In this document: positions 1-7,279 of the stretch, in pieces
How the letters are laid out: every line of letters starts with the position of its first letter
How positions within the stretch are numbered: position 1 is the first letter of the stretch
Assembly (NCBI GenBank): GCA_964483405.1
Contig: CAZABC010000004.1
Location: 88,176-152,175 of the forward strand
Direction of reading: 5' to 3'
Length of the DNA stretch: 64,000 bases
DNA from: CAZABC01 sp964483405
Lineage (GTDB): Bacteria; Chloroflexota; Limnocylindria; Limnocylindrales; CSP1-4
Translations under genes and position numbers: made by a program
Notes under the pieces: model-generated
Database searches by the model: none
Seen by the model: the letters and a program-made list of their open reading frames with translations, nothing else
Told to the model about the DNA's origin: nothing

Positions 1-624
1 CCGGCCGTTCGCGACGTACGCGAGGGCGAGCGCCGCCGAGCCCATCGATCGGGGGATCCGGACGGCCCTCCGGACGGCCCGGCTCCGGGTCGCGACCGAC
101 CGACCGCCGATCGCGAGTGAGACGACGAAGTCCGACAGGCTCGCCTTGTCGCTGGCCCGGATGGGCCGGCCGCCGAGCGTCGCCCGGCCGTCGGCGGTCG
201 CCGCGAACGTCTCGTCGCGCGTCGGGTCGTGGATCACCCCGACGACCGGCCGGCCGTCGACGGTGTGGGCGATCGAGACGCAGAAGAACGGGATCCCGTT
301 CGCGTAGTTCACCGTGCCGTCGAGCGGGTCGACGATCCACGATCGCCCGGCCGTCCCGGTCGCCTCGCTGCCGTCGCGTCGGGCGTGCGCCCCCGATTCC
401 TCGGCCAGGATGCCATCGGCGGGATAGGCCGCCCGGATCGCCTCGAGGATGTGCGCCTCGGACAGGTGGTCCGCCTCGGTCACGACGTCCTTGGCCGACT
501 TGTGCCGGATCCGCTCCAGCCGCTCGTAGCGGTCCATCAGGATCCGCCCGGCCGACTGCGCCGTCGCGACGGCGAAGGCGAGCTCGAGCGCGTAGCGCGA
601 TCCGACGACGCGAGCCGCACTCAC
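1..624 (-). CDS. Inositol monophosphatase family phosphatase (3' part cut by window edge)
   Basis: Likely a Mg-dependent phosphatase of the IMPase/FBPase superfamily acting on inositol-1-phosphate, histidinol phosphate or a related small phosphate ester in the cytosol. The reverse strand reads 208 codons without a stop. It contains the metal-site motif WIVDPLDGTVNY and, upstream of it, ILAEESG, which supplies the first metal ligand. The last metal aspartate would lie beyond the window. The GTG start at 624 overlaps the TGA of the preceding gene (GTGA), so the two are translationally coupled. Which substrate is used cannot be told from this part of the protein. Confidence 0.9.
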   Translation of the reverse strand, partial: MSAARVVGSRYALELAFAVATAQSAGRILMDRYERLERIRHKSAKDVVTEADHLSEAHILEAIRAAYPADGILAEESGAHARRDGSEATGTAGRSWIVDPLDGTVNYANGIPFFCVSIAHTVDGRPVVGVIHDPTRDETFAATADGRATLGGRPIRASDKASLSDFVVSLAIGGRSVATRSRAVRRAVRIPRSMGSAALALAYVANGR

Positions 625-1133
625 AGGTCGCGACAGGCGACGACGAGGTCGCGCTCGGTCGTCCCGAGCTCGGTGATCCGCTGGCTGAACGTCACCTCGT
701 CGCCCGGCTCGATCCGCGGCGTCTGGATGTAGGCGGTCTCCGGGCCGAGGCCGAGCGACGGGTCGTAGACGCGGCAGGTCGTCGAGCCGGCCCGGCTCCC
801 CTCGTTCGCCACGGTCAGGGTCACCGTCAGCCCCGGCGGGTCGGGGGCGATCGCCACGATCCGGCCGTCGAACGGGCCGACGCCGCTCACCGCGAACGTC
901 GCGAGCAGCCACAGGCCGACGACGGCGACCCCGATGCCGGCGAAGATCGTGCCGTGAGCCTGGCTGGCGGCCGGCTGCCGCAGCCCGAGCGGGTTGCAGT
1001 CGTCGCACATCGCGTCGCCGATCGGGACCGGGGCGCCGCAGCGGACGCAGCCATGGGTCGGCTCGGGCGCGGCGACGGCGGGTACGGGCACGGGCTGGGT
1101 CACGGGCTGGCTCACGGGGGGAGATGGTGCCAT
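621..1133 (-). CDS. Zinc-ribbon single-pass membrane protein of unknown function
   Basis: A 170-residue protein not recognised as a named family. It opens with a Pro/Val-rich stretch, then a zinc-ribbon-like CVRCGAPVP...MCDDC (two CxxC pairs, residues about 30-46). One hydrophobic segment follows (about 62-85) and then a C-terminal domain of about 85 residues that looks like an extracytoplasmic beta-sandwich (FxLYD-type in general character). The arrangement suggests a cytosolic Zn ribbon anchored in the membrane with an exposed sandwich domain. It overlaps the start of the downstream phosphatase by 4 bases. The ATG at 1133 is the only good start; the ribosome-binding site is weak (GGAAG). 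Confidence 0.75.
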   Translation of the reverse strand: MAPSPPVSQPVTQPVPVPAVAAPEPTHGCVRCGAPVPIGDAMCDDCNPLGLRQPAASQAHGTIFAGIGVAVVGLWLLATFAVSGVGPFDGRIVAIAPDPPGLTVTLTVANEGSRAGSTTCRVYDPSLGLGPETAYIQTPRIEPGDEVTFSQRITELGTTERDLVVACRDL

Positions 1134-1173
1134 GGCCGGCTTCCGTGCGCCGGCGAGCGGGCCGGCAGCTCGC

Positions 1174-2088
1174 CTACCACCGCTCGGCGGCTCGCACCAG
1201 CCGGTCGACGTCGGCGGCCGTGCGCGCCTGGAGGACGACGCCGTCCGCCCCGTTCGCGAGCGCGACGGCCAGCGACTCGGCCGGCGCCTCCACCCACGCC
1301 GAGCCCGCGAGCGCGTCGCCGGCGCCCCAGCCGTCCTGGACCCCGAGCAGGACCACCGTGTCCTCGCGGCGGCGGCCGGCCGCCTCGAGCGCCGCCCGGT
1401 ACAGCGGCTCGTGCTCCCGGAACCGGTCGGCGAACCCGGTCCAGCCGTCGCCGATCCTCGCCGCGAGCCGGGCGCCGGCAGCCGACTCTCCGCCCACGAT
1501 GATCGGTGGGGGCGGCGTCGGGACGGGCCGGGCGACGGCGTCGACGAGCGGGTACCACGGGCTCGGCCGGGTCACCGGGCCGCCGGCCCACAGCGCCCGG
1601 ATCACGGCGACGGCCTCCTCGAGCCGGGCGACGCGCTCGGGCGCGGCCGGGAAGTCGATGCCGTAGGCGGCGTGCTCGGCCGGGTGGCCGCCGATCCCGA
1701 TCCCGAGGACGGCCCGGCCGCCGGTCGCGACCTGGAGCGTCCCGACCGCCCGGGCGAGGACGGCCGGATGACGGTTCATCACGTTCGTCACGAAGCTGCC
1801 GACCGCGATCCGATCCGTCCGGCCGGCGGCGAGGGCCAGCATCGTCCAGCACTCGAGGACCGGCGTCCGCTCGTCGCCCCGTCCGACGAAGTGGTCCCAC
1901 GCCCAGACGCCGGCATACCCGGCGGCTTCGAGCCGCGATGCGCTCTCGAGCCACCAGCCGGGCTCGGCCCCGATGACGCCGAGGGCGACGCCGACCGGCC
2001 GACGGCCGCGGCGGAGGAAGCCGCGCGGGTCCGGGTGGGCCGGCGGAGCGGGGTCGGCTCCCGGGTCGGACCCGTCGCGAGCCGGCAC
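1174..2088 (-). CDS. LLM-class F420-dependent oxidoreductase (luciferase-like)
   Basis: A 304-residue member of the luciferase-like TIM-barrel flavin/F420 family, which usually moves hydride between F420H2 (or FMNH2) and a small organic substrate. Family signs are GVIGAEPGWWLESASRLEAA near the N-terminus, AGVWAWDHF, VGSFVTNVMNRHPAVLA, VLGIGIGGHPAEHAAYG, and a C-terminal IIVGGESAAGARLAARIGDG. The GTG at 2088 follows the mtnP stop by two bases and is chosen because the longer open frame upstream runs through mtnP in the wrong frame. Nearby cofD, cofC and cofE support F420 rather than FMN as cofactor, but that is inference. Substrate unknown. Confidence 0.85.
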   Translation of the reverse strand: MPARDGSDPGADPAPPAHPDPRGFLRRGRRPVGVALGVIGAEPGWWLESASRLEAAGYAGVWAWDHFVGRGDERTPVLECWTMLALAAGRTDRIAVGSFVTNVMNRHPAVLARAVGTLQVATGGRAVLGIGIGGHPAEHAAYGIDFPAAPERVARLEEAVAVIRALWAGGPVTRPSPWYPLVDAVARPVPTPPPPIIVGGESAAGARLAARIGDGWTGFADRFREHEPLYRAALEAAGRRREDTVVLLGVQDGWGAGDALAGSAWVEAPAESLAVALANGADGVVLQARTAADVDRLVRAAERW

Positions 2089-2090
2089 GC

Positions 2091-2939
2091 CTAGAGCCCG
2101 GTCTCGAAGAGCCGGATGTCCTCGGGCGTGATCGTGTGGCCGTCGCCGCGGGTCACCGCGAGCGCGTCGCGGGCGCCGAGCGCGTCGAGGTCGGTCGGGA
2201 AGCGCACGATCATGTCGAGGACGACCCGCTGGATCCGGGCCGCGTTGCGCTGGAAGACCTCGAGGACGCTGAGGGCGTCCACCGCCTCGGTGCCCTCGAG
2301 GACGCCGGCGTCGTAGTCGGTGATGAGGCTGATGTTGACGACGGCCATCCCGAGCTCGCGACAGAGGAACGCCTCGGGGTACTGGGTCATGTTGATGACC
2401 TCCCAGCCCGCGTCGCCGAACCACTTCGACTCGGCCTTGGTCGAGAACCGGGGGCCGTTGATGACGACGACCGTGCCGCGCTCGTGGACCGGGATGCCGT
2501 GCGCCCGGATGACCTCGATCGCGATCCGCCGGAGGACCGGGTCGTACGTCTCGGCCGAGCTCAGGTGGCTGACGACCGGCCCGTCGTAGAAGGTGTCGGC
2601 CCGGCCCCGGGTCCGGTCGACGAACTGGTCGCAGACGACGAAGTCGCCGGGGGCGACCTCGCGCTGGAGCGAGCCGGCGGCGCAGGGACTGATGACCGCC
2701 CTGACCCCGAGGGCCCGCATCGCCCACACGTTCGCCCGGTAGTTGATCCGGTGCGGCGGGATCGTGTGGCGCCGCCCGTGGCGCGGCAGGAAGGCGACCG
2801 ACCGGCCGCCGACCTCGGCCAGGAAGACGCTGTCGGACGGCGCGCCGTACGGCGTGTCCACCTTGATCTCGCGGACGTCGTCGAGGAGCGAGTAGAAGCC
2901 CGAGCCACCGAAGACGCCGATCTCCGCCCTGTCCGCCAC
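2091..2939 (-). CDS. mtnP: S-methyl-5'-thioadenosine phosphorylase / purine nucleoside phosphorylase family
   Basis: A 282-residue phosphorylase that splits methylthioadenosine (or inosine/guanosine in close relatives) with phosphate into base and (methylthio)ribose-1-phosphate, serving methionine and purine salvage. Motifs include GVFGGSGFY at the start, FLPRHGRRHTIPPHRINYRA, VISPCAAGSLQ, and NMTQYPEAFLCRELGM. The length fits the MTAP family. The GTG at 2939 follows a strong GGAGGAGG (2946-2953) by six bases. A -10-like TAGCAT on the same strand (3004-2999) lies in the divergent gap shared with the PPOX gene. It heads an operon with the LLM oxidoreductase, coupled by a two-base gap. Confidence 0.92.
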   Translation of the reverse strand: MADRAEIGVFGGSGFYSLLDDVREIKVDTPYGAPSDSVFLAEVGGRSVAFLPRHGRRHTIPPHRINYRANVWAMRALGVRAVISPCAAGSLQREVAPGDFVVCDQFVDRTRGRADTFYDGPVVSHLSSAETYDPVLRRIAIEVIRAHGIPVHERGTVVVINGPRFSTKAESKWFGDAGWEVINMTQYPEAFLCRELGMAVVNISLITDYDAGVLEGTEAVDALSVLEVFQRNAARIQRVVLDMIVRFPTDLDALGARDALAVTRGDGHTITPEDIRLFETGL

Positions 2940-2998
2940 CGCAAGCCTCCTCCGGACGCCGCCGGGCGAGTGGCCGGTCGGCCGCCCGCGACGGGCCG

Positions 2999-3004
2999 AT
3001 GCTA
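2999..3004 (-). promoter_or_regulatory. -10 element of the mtnP transcript
   Basis: TAGCAT read on the minus strand, about 60 bases upstream of the mtnP start, leaving a leader that carries the GGAGGAGG site. It is divergent from the TATCCT box of the neighbouring PPOX gene. Confidence 0.45.
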
Positions 3005-3033
3005 CCGCGGGCTCGTCGTCACCGTGACCGCGA

Positions 3034-3039
3034 TATCCT
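3034..3039 (+). promoter_or_regulatory. -10 element, leaderless PPOX gene
   Basis: TATCCT ends seven bases before the ATG at 3047, the distance at which transcription would begin on the start codon itself. No Shine-Dalgarno-like sequence is present. Confidence 0.5.
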
Positions 3040-3046
3040 CGGGTCG

Positions 3047-3481
3047 ATGGACACCCCCACCTCCCTGCCCGACCACGTCCGCGAGTACCTCTCGGCGCCC
3101 CGCTTCCTGACCCTCGCCACGATCGACCCTGACGGCGCGCCGCGGATGGCCGTCGTCTGGTATCGCCTCGAGACCGACGGCCGGATCATGGTCAACAGCG
3201 CGGATGGCCGGCGCTGGCCGGCGAACCTCCGGCGCGACCCGCGGGTCGGGCTCTCGATCGTCGACGGCGGCGACGGCTACCGGTGGGTCGGGCTGACCGG
3301 TGCCGTCGACCGGATCGACGACGACCAGGCGATCGCCCAGGCCGACATCGCCGGGCTCGCCCGGACGTACCACGCCGCCGACCCGGCCAAGGCCGAGCGA
3401 CTCATCGCCGACCGGTTCACCCGCCAGCACCGCGTCAGCTTCCGGATCCGGATCGCCGCGGTCCACGACCACCTCGAGTGA
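3047..3481 (+). CDS. PPOX-class (split-barrel) F420/flavin-binding protein
   Basis: A 144-residue split-barrel protein of the pyridoxamine-phosphate-oxidase-like family, many of whose actinobacterial and Chloroflexota members bind F420. Typical features are VREYLSAPRFLTLATIDPDGAPRM at the N-terminus, VVWYRLETDGRIMVNSADGRRW, and a central RWVGLTGAV strand. The ATG at 3047 is preferred over an upstream in-frame start because a -10 box sits seven bases before it. It begins a co-directional run that continues into the F420 biosynthesis genes, which favours an F420-dependent reductase role. Substrate unknown. Confidence 0.85.
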   Translation: MDTPTSLPDHVREYLSAPRFLTLATIDPDGAPRMAVVWYRLETDGRIMVNSADGRRWPANLRRDPRVGLSIVDGGDGYRWVGLTGAVDRIDDDQAIAQADIAGLARTYHAADPAKAERLIADRFTRQHRVSFRIRIAAVHDHLE

Positions 3482-3509
3482 TCCGGCCGAGCCGTCGGAG
3501 GACCGCCGC

Positions 3510-3887
3510 ATGAACCCGATCGCCCGCACGTTCAACGCGATCGGTGGCCGGCTCCTCGCCACCGTCGGGCGCGCCGGTCATCTGACGACGACCGGTCGGC
3601 GCTCCGGCCTCCCGAGGATCGTCGCCGTCGGCTTCGTCCGGCGGCCCGACGGCACGATCCTCATCGGCTCCGGCCGTCCCGATGCCGCCTGGGTCGTCAA
3701 CCTCCGGGCCGATCCGCGCTGCCGGTTCCGGACCCGGGGCGGCGAGGCCATGTACCGGGCGATGGAGCAGACCGGCGACGCCCGCGGGCCGGCGCTGGCC
3801 GAGCTCCGGCGCGGGATGGGGGGCGCCGGATCGCGGTTCACCTTCCACGACGTCTTCGTCCTCGAGCCGGAGCCCACACCGCGATGA
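3510..3887 (+). CDS. Ddn-type deazaflavin (F420)-dependent nitroreductase family protein
   Basis: A 125-residue split-barrel protein of the F420-dependent quinone/nitro reductase family (mycobacterial Ddn type). The characteristic run is GHLTTTGRRSGLPRIVAVGF, followed by GTILIGSGRPDAAWVVNLRADP, which matches the F420 phosphate-binding region. The ATG at 3510 has GGAGG eight bases upstream. The last four bases overlap the cofD start (ATGA), so an F420-using enzyme is translationally coupled to F420 synthesis. Known relatives reduce quinones or nitroimidazoles with F420H2; the physiological substrate here is unknown. Confidence 0.85.
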   Translation: MNPIARTFNAIGGRLLATVGRAGHLTTTGRRSGLPRIVAVGFVRRPDGTILIGSGRPDAAWVVNLRADPRCRFRTRGGEAMYRAMEQTGDARGPALAELRRGMGGAGSRFTFHDVFVLEPEPTPR

Positions 3888-4867
3888 GCGGCGGATCGGT
3901 CGTCGTCCTGGCCGGCGGCGTCGGCGGCGCGAAGCTCGCCCACGGGCTCCTCCTCGCCGGCGGCCCGGCTCTCACGGTCGTCGTCAACACCGGCGACGAC
4001 CTCGAGCGGCACGGCCTCGCGATCTGGCCCGACCACGACACGGTCTGCTACACGCTCGCCGGGCTCGACGACCGCGACCGCGGCTGGGGCCTTCGTGACG
4101 AGACCTGGGCGACGATCGAGCAGCTCGAGCGCCTCGGCGAGCCCGCCTGGTTCCGCCTCGGCGACCGCGACCTCGCGACCCACCTCGTCCGGACCGAGCA
4201 GCTGCGGGCCGGGATCCGGCCGACCGTCGTCGCGGCCGACCTCCAGCGCCGCCTCGGCGTCCCCGTCCCGGTCCTGCCGATGGCCGACGAGCCGGTCCGC
4301 ACGGAGGTCCGCTGCGACGAGGGCTGGCTCGACTTCCAGACCTACTTCGTGGCCCGCCGGCAGCGGCCCGAGGTCCGGGCGGTCCGCTTCGCCGGGATCG
4401 ACGCCGCCCGGCCGACGGTCGAGGTCGCAACGGCCATCGCCGGTGCGAGCGCCATCGTCCTCGCCCCGTCGAACCCGTTCGTGTCCATCGGGCCGATCCT
4501 CGCCGTCCCCGGCATGGGCGAGGCGATCGCCGCGGCGCGGGCCGCCGGCACGCCGGTCGTCGGCGTCTCGCCGATCGTCGGTGGCCGGGCGCTCAAGGGT
4601 CCGGCCGATCGGATGCTCGTCTCGCTCGGGCGCGCGTCGAGCGCGCTCGGGGTGGCCGAGGGCTATGTCGGGATCGTCGACGGGTTCGTCGTCGACGCGA
4701 TCGACGCGGACCTGGCGCCCGCCACCGAGGCCCTCGGGATCGCGGTCGACATCGATGACACGGTCATGGTCGACGACGCGGCGCGAGCCCGGCTCGGCGT
4801 CGCGGTCCTCGCGTTCGCGGAGCGCCTCGGCGCCCGACCGGCGGCGTCGATGGCGGCCGACGGATGA
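3884..4867 (+). CDS. cofD: 2-phospho-L-lactate (or PEP) transferase, F420 synthesis
   Basis: A 327-residue CofD/FbiA that transfers the phospholactyl or phosphoenolpyruvyl group from an activated guanosine compound onto the deazaflavin FO to give (dehydro-)F420-0. It starts with VVVLAGGVGGAKLAHGL, the glycine-rich nucleotide-binding loop, followed by VVNTGDDLERHGLAIWPD, the FO/metal-binding segment. LAPSNPFVSIGPILAVPG and VGVSPIVGGRALKGPADRML are further family blocks. It overlaps the Ddn-type gene upstream and cofC downstream by four bases each. Together with cofC and cofE it completes the side-chain steps; FO synthase (cofG/H or fbiC) is not in the window. Confidence 0.95.
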   Translation: MSGGSVVVLAGGVGGAKLAHGLLLAGGPALTVVVNTGDDLERHGLAIWPDHDTVCYTLAGLDDRDRGWGLRDETWATIEQLERLGEPAWFRLGDRDLATHLVRTEQLRAGIRPTVVAADLQRRLGVPVPVLPMADEPVRTEVRCDEGWLDFQTYFVARRQRPEVRAVRFAGIDAARPTVEVATAIAGASAIVLAPSNPFVSIGPILAVPGMGEAIAAARAAGTPVVGVSPIVGGRALKGPADRMLVSLGRASSALGVAEGYVGIVDGFVVDAIDADLAPATEALGIAVDIDDTVMVDDAARARLGVAVLAFAERLGARPAASMAADG

Positions 4868-5475
4868 GCGCGACCGGGCACCTGGTCGCCATCGTCCCGA
4901 TCCGCGGCCTCGAGGGGGCGAAGACCCGCCTCGGCGAGGTCCTCGATCCCGAGGAGCGCCGCGATCTCGTCGAGCGGCTGCTCGTCCGGACCGTCGGGGC
5001 GGCCCTCGCGACCCCGGGCGTCGCCGAGGTCCTCGTCGTCAGCGACGACCCGGAGGCGCTCGCGGTCGCCGCGGTCGCCGGCGCCCGGGGGCTCCGCCAG
5101 ACCGGGGCCGGGCTCAACGGGGCGCTCGGCGAGGCTCGGGCCGACGCCGTCGCCCGGGGCGCCGGGGCCATCCTCATCCTGCCGGCCGATCTCGCCCTGC
5201 CCTCACCGGTCGCGATCGGGGCGGTCGTCGTCGCGGCCGAGGGATCGCGCCCGGTCGTCGTCGTCGCCCCGGACCGTCACGGCCGGGGCACGAACGCGCT
5301 CCTCGTCGCCCCACCGGGGGCCATCCCGTTCGCCTTCGGCGGCGACAGCCGGCACGCCCACGCCGCCCTCGCGACGGCCGCGGGCGCCCGGGTCGTCGAG
5401 CTCGACGGTCCCCTCGGGCTCGACGTCGACACACCGGACGACCTGATCGCCGCCGAGGCGGCCGGGATCCGATGA
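4864..5475 (+). CDS. cofC: Phospholactate/PEP guanylyltransferase, F420 synthesis
   Basis: A 203-residue nucleotidyltransferase (CofC/FbiD) that activates 2-phospholactate or PEP with GTP for CofD. The N-terminal VAIVPIRGLEGAKTRLGEVL is the nucleotide-binding signature (Pro-x-Lys/Arg, then AKTRL). VLVVSDDPEA and ILILPADLALPSP carry the metal-binding acidic residues, and DRHGRGTNALLVAPP closes the site. Four-base overlaps link it to cofD upstream and cofE downstream. Whether phospholactate or PEP is used cannot be decided by eye. Confidence 0.93.
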   Translation: MSATGHLVAIVPIRGLEGAKTRLGEVLDPEERRDLVERLLVRTVGAALATPGVAEVLVVSDDPEALAVAAVAGARGLRQTGAGLNGALGEARADAVARGAGAILILPADLALPSPVAIGAVVVAAEGSRPVVVVAPDRHGRGTNALLVAPPGAIPFAFGGDSRHAHAALATAAGARVVELDGPLGLDVDTPDDLIAAEAAGIR

Positions 5476-6248
5476 ACGACCGTTCGACCGGCCTGTCCGT
5501 CGTGGCGCTCGAGGGGATCCCCGAGGTCCGCCCCGGCGCCGACCTCGGGGCGCTCCTGGCCGAGGCGATCGAGCGCACGGTCGGCGTCTCGCCGCTCCGC
5601 CCCGACGACGTCCTCGTCGTCACCCAGAAGGTCGTGTCGAAGGCGGAGGGCGCGGTCGTCGACCTCGAAACGGTCGAGCCGCGGCCCGAGGCCGTCGCCT
5701 TCGCCGAGCGGTGGGACCGCGACCCGCGGCAGCTCGAGGTCGTCCTCCGCGAAGCCCGCCGGGTCGTCCGGATGGCGAACGGGGTCTGCATCGTCGAGAC
5801 CGCCCACGGCTTCATCTGCGCCAACGGCGGCGTCGACGCGAGCAACGTCGGGCCGGGCAGCGGCTCGGTGGTGACCCTCCTGCCCCGCGATCCCGATGCC
5901 TCGGCGGCCGGGATCCGGGCGGCCATCCGGGCCCGGACCGGCGTCGACGTCCCGGTCGTCGTGTCCGATTCGTTCGGCCGGCCGTGGCGCTGGGGGATCG
6001 TCGACGTCGCGATCGGGGTGAGCGGCCTCCGCCCGCTCGAGGATCTGCGGGGCCGGCCCGATGCCGACGGCCGCCCGATGCGGGTCACGATCCGGGCCGT
6101 CGCCGACGAGATCGCGTCGGCCGCCGAGCTCGCCCTCGGCAAGGTCGCCCGCCGCCCGGCGGCGGTCGTCCGCGGTGCCGAGCCGCCGCTCGGCGAGGGC
6201 TCGATCGCCGAGCAGCTGATGGATCCGGCGTACGACCTCTTCCGCTGA
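5472..6248 (+). CDS. cofE: F420-0:gamma-L-glutamate ligase
   Basis: A 258-residue CofE that adds gamma-linked glutamates to F420-0 using GTP. It begins with LSVVALEGIPEVRPGADL and contains DDVLVVTQKVVSKAEGAVVDL, GFICANGGVDASNVGPG and VVSDSFGRPWRWG, all hallmark CofE blocks for nucleotide, F420 and metal binding. The size corresponds to the stand-alone ligase or the N-terminal half of FbiB; there is no fused nitroreductase-like C-terminal domain as in mycobacteria. The ATG at 5472 overlaps the cofC TGA. Confidence 0.95.
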   Translation: MNDRSTGLSVVALEGIPEVRPGADLGALLAEAIERTVGVSPLRPDDVLVVTQKVVSKAEGAVVDLETVEPRPEAVAFAERWDRDPRQLEVVLREARRVVRMANGVCIVETAHGFICANGGVDASNVGPGSGSVVTLLPRDPDASAAGIRAAIRARTGVDVPVVVSDSFGRPWRWGIVDVAIGVSGLRPLEDLRGRPDADGRPMRVTIRAVADEIASAAELALGKVARRPAAVVRGAEPPLGEGSIAEQLMDPAYDLFR

Positions 6249-6253
6249 GGGGC

Positions 6254-6259
6254 TACCCT
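6254..6259 (+). promoter_or_regulatory. -10 element, leaderless LLM oxidoreductase gene
   Basis: TACCCT ends seven bases before the GTG at 6267. It lies just after the cofE stop, so the LLM gene can be transcribed separately from the cof operon. Confidence 0.5.
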
Positions 6260-6266
6260 CTCCGAC

Positions 6267-7160
6267 GTGCGGATCGGCCTGCAGATCAGCTCCTTCACCT
6301 GGCCCGGCGGGCCCGCCGCCATCGGCCCGACCCTCGCCCGCGTCGCGGCGGACGCGGACGCGGTCGGCGTCGACTCGATCTGGCTGATGGATCACTTCTT
6401 CCAGATCCGGAGCATCGGCCGGGTCGACGAGCCGATGCTCGAGGGCTGGACGGCGCTCGGGTTCCTCGCCGCGCATACCCGGCGAGCCCGGCTCGGCCTG
6501 CTCGTCGGTGGGATCCACTACCGCCAGCCGGCGCTCTGGGTCAAGGCCGCGACGACGCTCGACGTCCTCTCGGGCGGGCGGGCCTGGCTCGGGCTCGGGG
6601 CGGCCTGGAACGAGGAGGAATCGCGCGCGCTCGGCTTCCCGTTCCCGCCGCTCGGCGAGCGCTTCGAGCTGCTCGAGGAGACCCTCGAGATCGCCCACGC
6701 CATGTGGTCCGGTGAGCGCGGGACCGAGGGACCGCATGCCGGCCGGCACGTCCGCGCCGAGCGGCTCCTCAACGTGCCCCAGTCGCTCTCGCGGCCGCGG
6801 GTCCCGATCATGGTCGGTGGTGGCGGCGAGCGCCGGACCCTCCGGCTCGTCGCCCGCTACGCCGACGCCGCGAACGTCTTCGGCACGCCCGAGGTCGTCG
6901 CCCGCAAGTACGCGATCCTTCGCGAGCACTGCGCCGCGGTCGGCCGGCCCTACGACGCGATCGAGCGGACGACCCTCCAGTCGACGACGCTCGCGGCCGC
7001 CGGCGGGCGCGGCGAGCCACCGGCGAAGCTCGTCGAGCGGCTCGGCGAGCTCGCCGACGCGGGCGCGCAGCACGCGATCCTCGGCCTCCCCGGCGTCGAC
7101 GACCCGGCCCAGCTCGAGCTGCTCGGGCGATCGGTCATCCCGCAGGTCCGGGGGCTGTAG
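6267..7160 (+). CDS. LLM-class F420-dependent oxidoreductase
   Basis: A 297-residue luciferase-like TIM-barrel oxidoreductase. It starts MRIGLQISSFTWPGG (beta-1), continues with ADAVGVDSIWLMDHFFQI, RLGLLVGGIHYRQPALWVKA, and LSGGRAWLGLGAAWNEEES, the usual cofactor-phosphate region. PIMVGGGGERRTLRLVARYAD follows. Its position directly behind cofE strongly suggests F420 as cofactor. The GTG start has no Shine-Dalgarno sequence but does have a -10 box at leaderless distance. Substrate unknown; the family includes sugar-phosphate, alcohol and methylene-tetrahydromethanopterin oxidoreductases. Confidence 0.9.
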   Translation: MRIGLQISSFTWPGGPAAIGPTLARVAADADAVGVDSIWLMDHFFQIRSIGRVDEPMLEGWTALGFLAAHTRRARLGLLVGGIHYRQPALWVKAATTLDVLSGGRAWLGLGAAWNEEESRALGFPFPPLGERFELLEETLEIAHAMWSGERGTEGPHAGRHVRAERLLNVPQSLSRPRVPIMVGGGGERRTLRLVARYADAANVFGTPEVVARKYAILREHCAAVGRPYDAIERTTLQSTTLAAAGGRGEPPAKLVERLGELADAGAQHAILGLPGVDDPAQLELLGRSVIPQVRGL

Positions 7161-7200
7161 CCGGGCCGCCCGGCCGCCGGCCGGCCCGAGACCCGGGTGC

Positions 7201-7219
7201 TATACTCCCGGGGAGTATA
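7201..7219. promoter_or_regulatory. Perfect 19-bp palindrome over a -10 box upstream of trxB
   Basis: TATACTCCCGGGGAGTATA is a perfect inverted repeat of 9 bp arms around one base. Its left end TATACT is itself a near-ideal -10 element, about 73 bases before the trxB start. An operator covering the -10 box implies repression. The CCC/GGG core and flanking AT resemble sites of thiol- or metal-responding CsoR-like repressors, but no such regulator gene is in the window. Confidence 0.55.
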
Positions 7220-7279
7220 CGTGCCGCTACGATGGGCAGCGACCGCCCACGGCCGGCGCGGCGCGATGACGGTGATGAG

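Noticed and set aside
1174..2727. Extended 517-codon version of the LLM oxidoreductase
   Set aside because: The first 200 codons are mtnP read out of frame; GTG at 2088 directly after the mtnP stop is the sensible start.
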